NCBI GenBank assembly: GCA_903970445.1
Contig: CAJCIP010000079.1
Location: 1-32,450 of the forward strand
Source of the DNA: Verrucomicrobia bacterium Tous-C9LFEB
Lineage (GTDB): Bacteria; Acidobacteriota; Terriglobia; Terriglobales; Acidobacteriaceae
Direction: 5' to 3'
DNA: 32,450 bases
Below the pieces are notes generated by a model. That model was not told the origin of the DNA. It searched no databases and worked only from the letters and a program-made list of their open reading frames with translations. Shown here piece by piece: positions 32,377 to 32,450 of the stretch (the stretch's first letter is position 1; every line of letters begins with the position of its first letter). Both the position numbers and the translations under genes were made by a program.

Positions 32377-32419
32377 TGGATGAAGAAAGGCGGTCGTTCT
32401 TACACCGCTGATTCATCCA
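32377..32419. repeat. Nested palindrome overlapping the stop of the edge gene
   Basis: The outer arms TGGATGAA (32377-32384) and TTCATCCA (32412-32419) enclose GCGGT (32390-32394) and ACCGC (32404-32408). The structure spans the TAA of the partial gene on the - strand (32400-32402, in the loop). It may protect the 3' end of the message or help termination. Confidence 0.45.
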
Positions 32420-32450
32420 GCCGAAGCGCGGCGATAAGAGCAGCCAGAGC
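32400..32450 (-). CDS. 3' end of a gene continuing beyond the right edge (partial)
   Basis: On the - strand the last bases read ALAALIAALRLDESAV and then TAA (32402-32400). The Ala/Leu-rich helix-like end is open to the window edge. The two hairpins that follow fit a gene end. The visible 16 residues are too few to identify the protein. Confidence 0.45.
   Translation of the reverse strand, partial: ALAALIAALRLDESAV

Overview
The window looks like about 32 kb of a high-GC chromosome from Acidobacteriota, most likely class Terriglobia (Terriglobus/Granulicella/Edaphobacter-like). The family mix suggests this: an Oar-type TonB-dependent receptor with an N-terminal carboxypeptidase-regulatory-like domain, a secreted sedolisin with Ig-like and jelly-roll tails, a giant DUF7948/SBBP/DUF11 surface protein with a lipobox-like C-terminus, small KH-domain proteins, and palindromic intergenic repeats of the 'CTAAAGCCCC ... 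CGGGCTGAAG' kind. The assignment is inferred from family knowledge; no marker gene such as rRNA is present.

Region 1 (1-2651, + strand) is a type VI secretion effector module. It holds the tail of an unidentified upstream gene, a PAAR-domain effector with a C-terminal toxin-like region ending in a GGGTQY motif, an overlapping 107-aa candidate immunity gene, and an FHA-DUF4123 fusion that probably loads the PAAR effector onto the spike.

Region 2 (2652-19710, + strand) is about cell surface and signalling. A good sigma70-like promoter and a structured leader precede a 2656-aa exported repeat protein. Next come a membrane Ser/Thr kinase with TPRs and a PEGA-like domain, translationally coupled (ATGA) to a periplasmic TPR protein, and then a 1387-aa TonB-dependent receptor. 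A bidirectional terminator closes the block.

Region 3 (19692-26548, mostly - strand) holds a GT39-like membrane glycosyltransferase, the remnant of a PAS-type histidine kinase reduced to its two ends, a secreted 788-aa protein of unknown function, and an EAL phosphodiesterase-PAS gene whose PAS domain is cut by a frameshift. The gaps carry REP-like palindromes. This stretch shows repeated decay of two-component and c-di-GMP genes.

Region 4 (26549-28543) holds small genes: a two-helix membrane protein, three consecutive paralogous single-KH-domain proteins resembling KhpA with altered GxxG loops, and a small acidic protein.

Region 5 (28710-32450) holds the secreted sedolisin protease, a UUCG-loop terminator, and on the - strand greB followed by a small putative zinc-binding protein. 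The last bases hold the 3' end of another - strand gene, with two strong hairpins between it and greB.

No tRNA, rRNA, CRISPR array, transposase or phage gene was seen. The most notable items are the T6SS effector/immunity/FHA-DUF4123 set and the KH-domain triplet.
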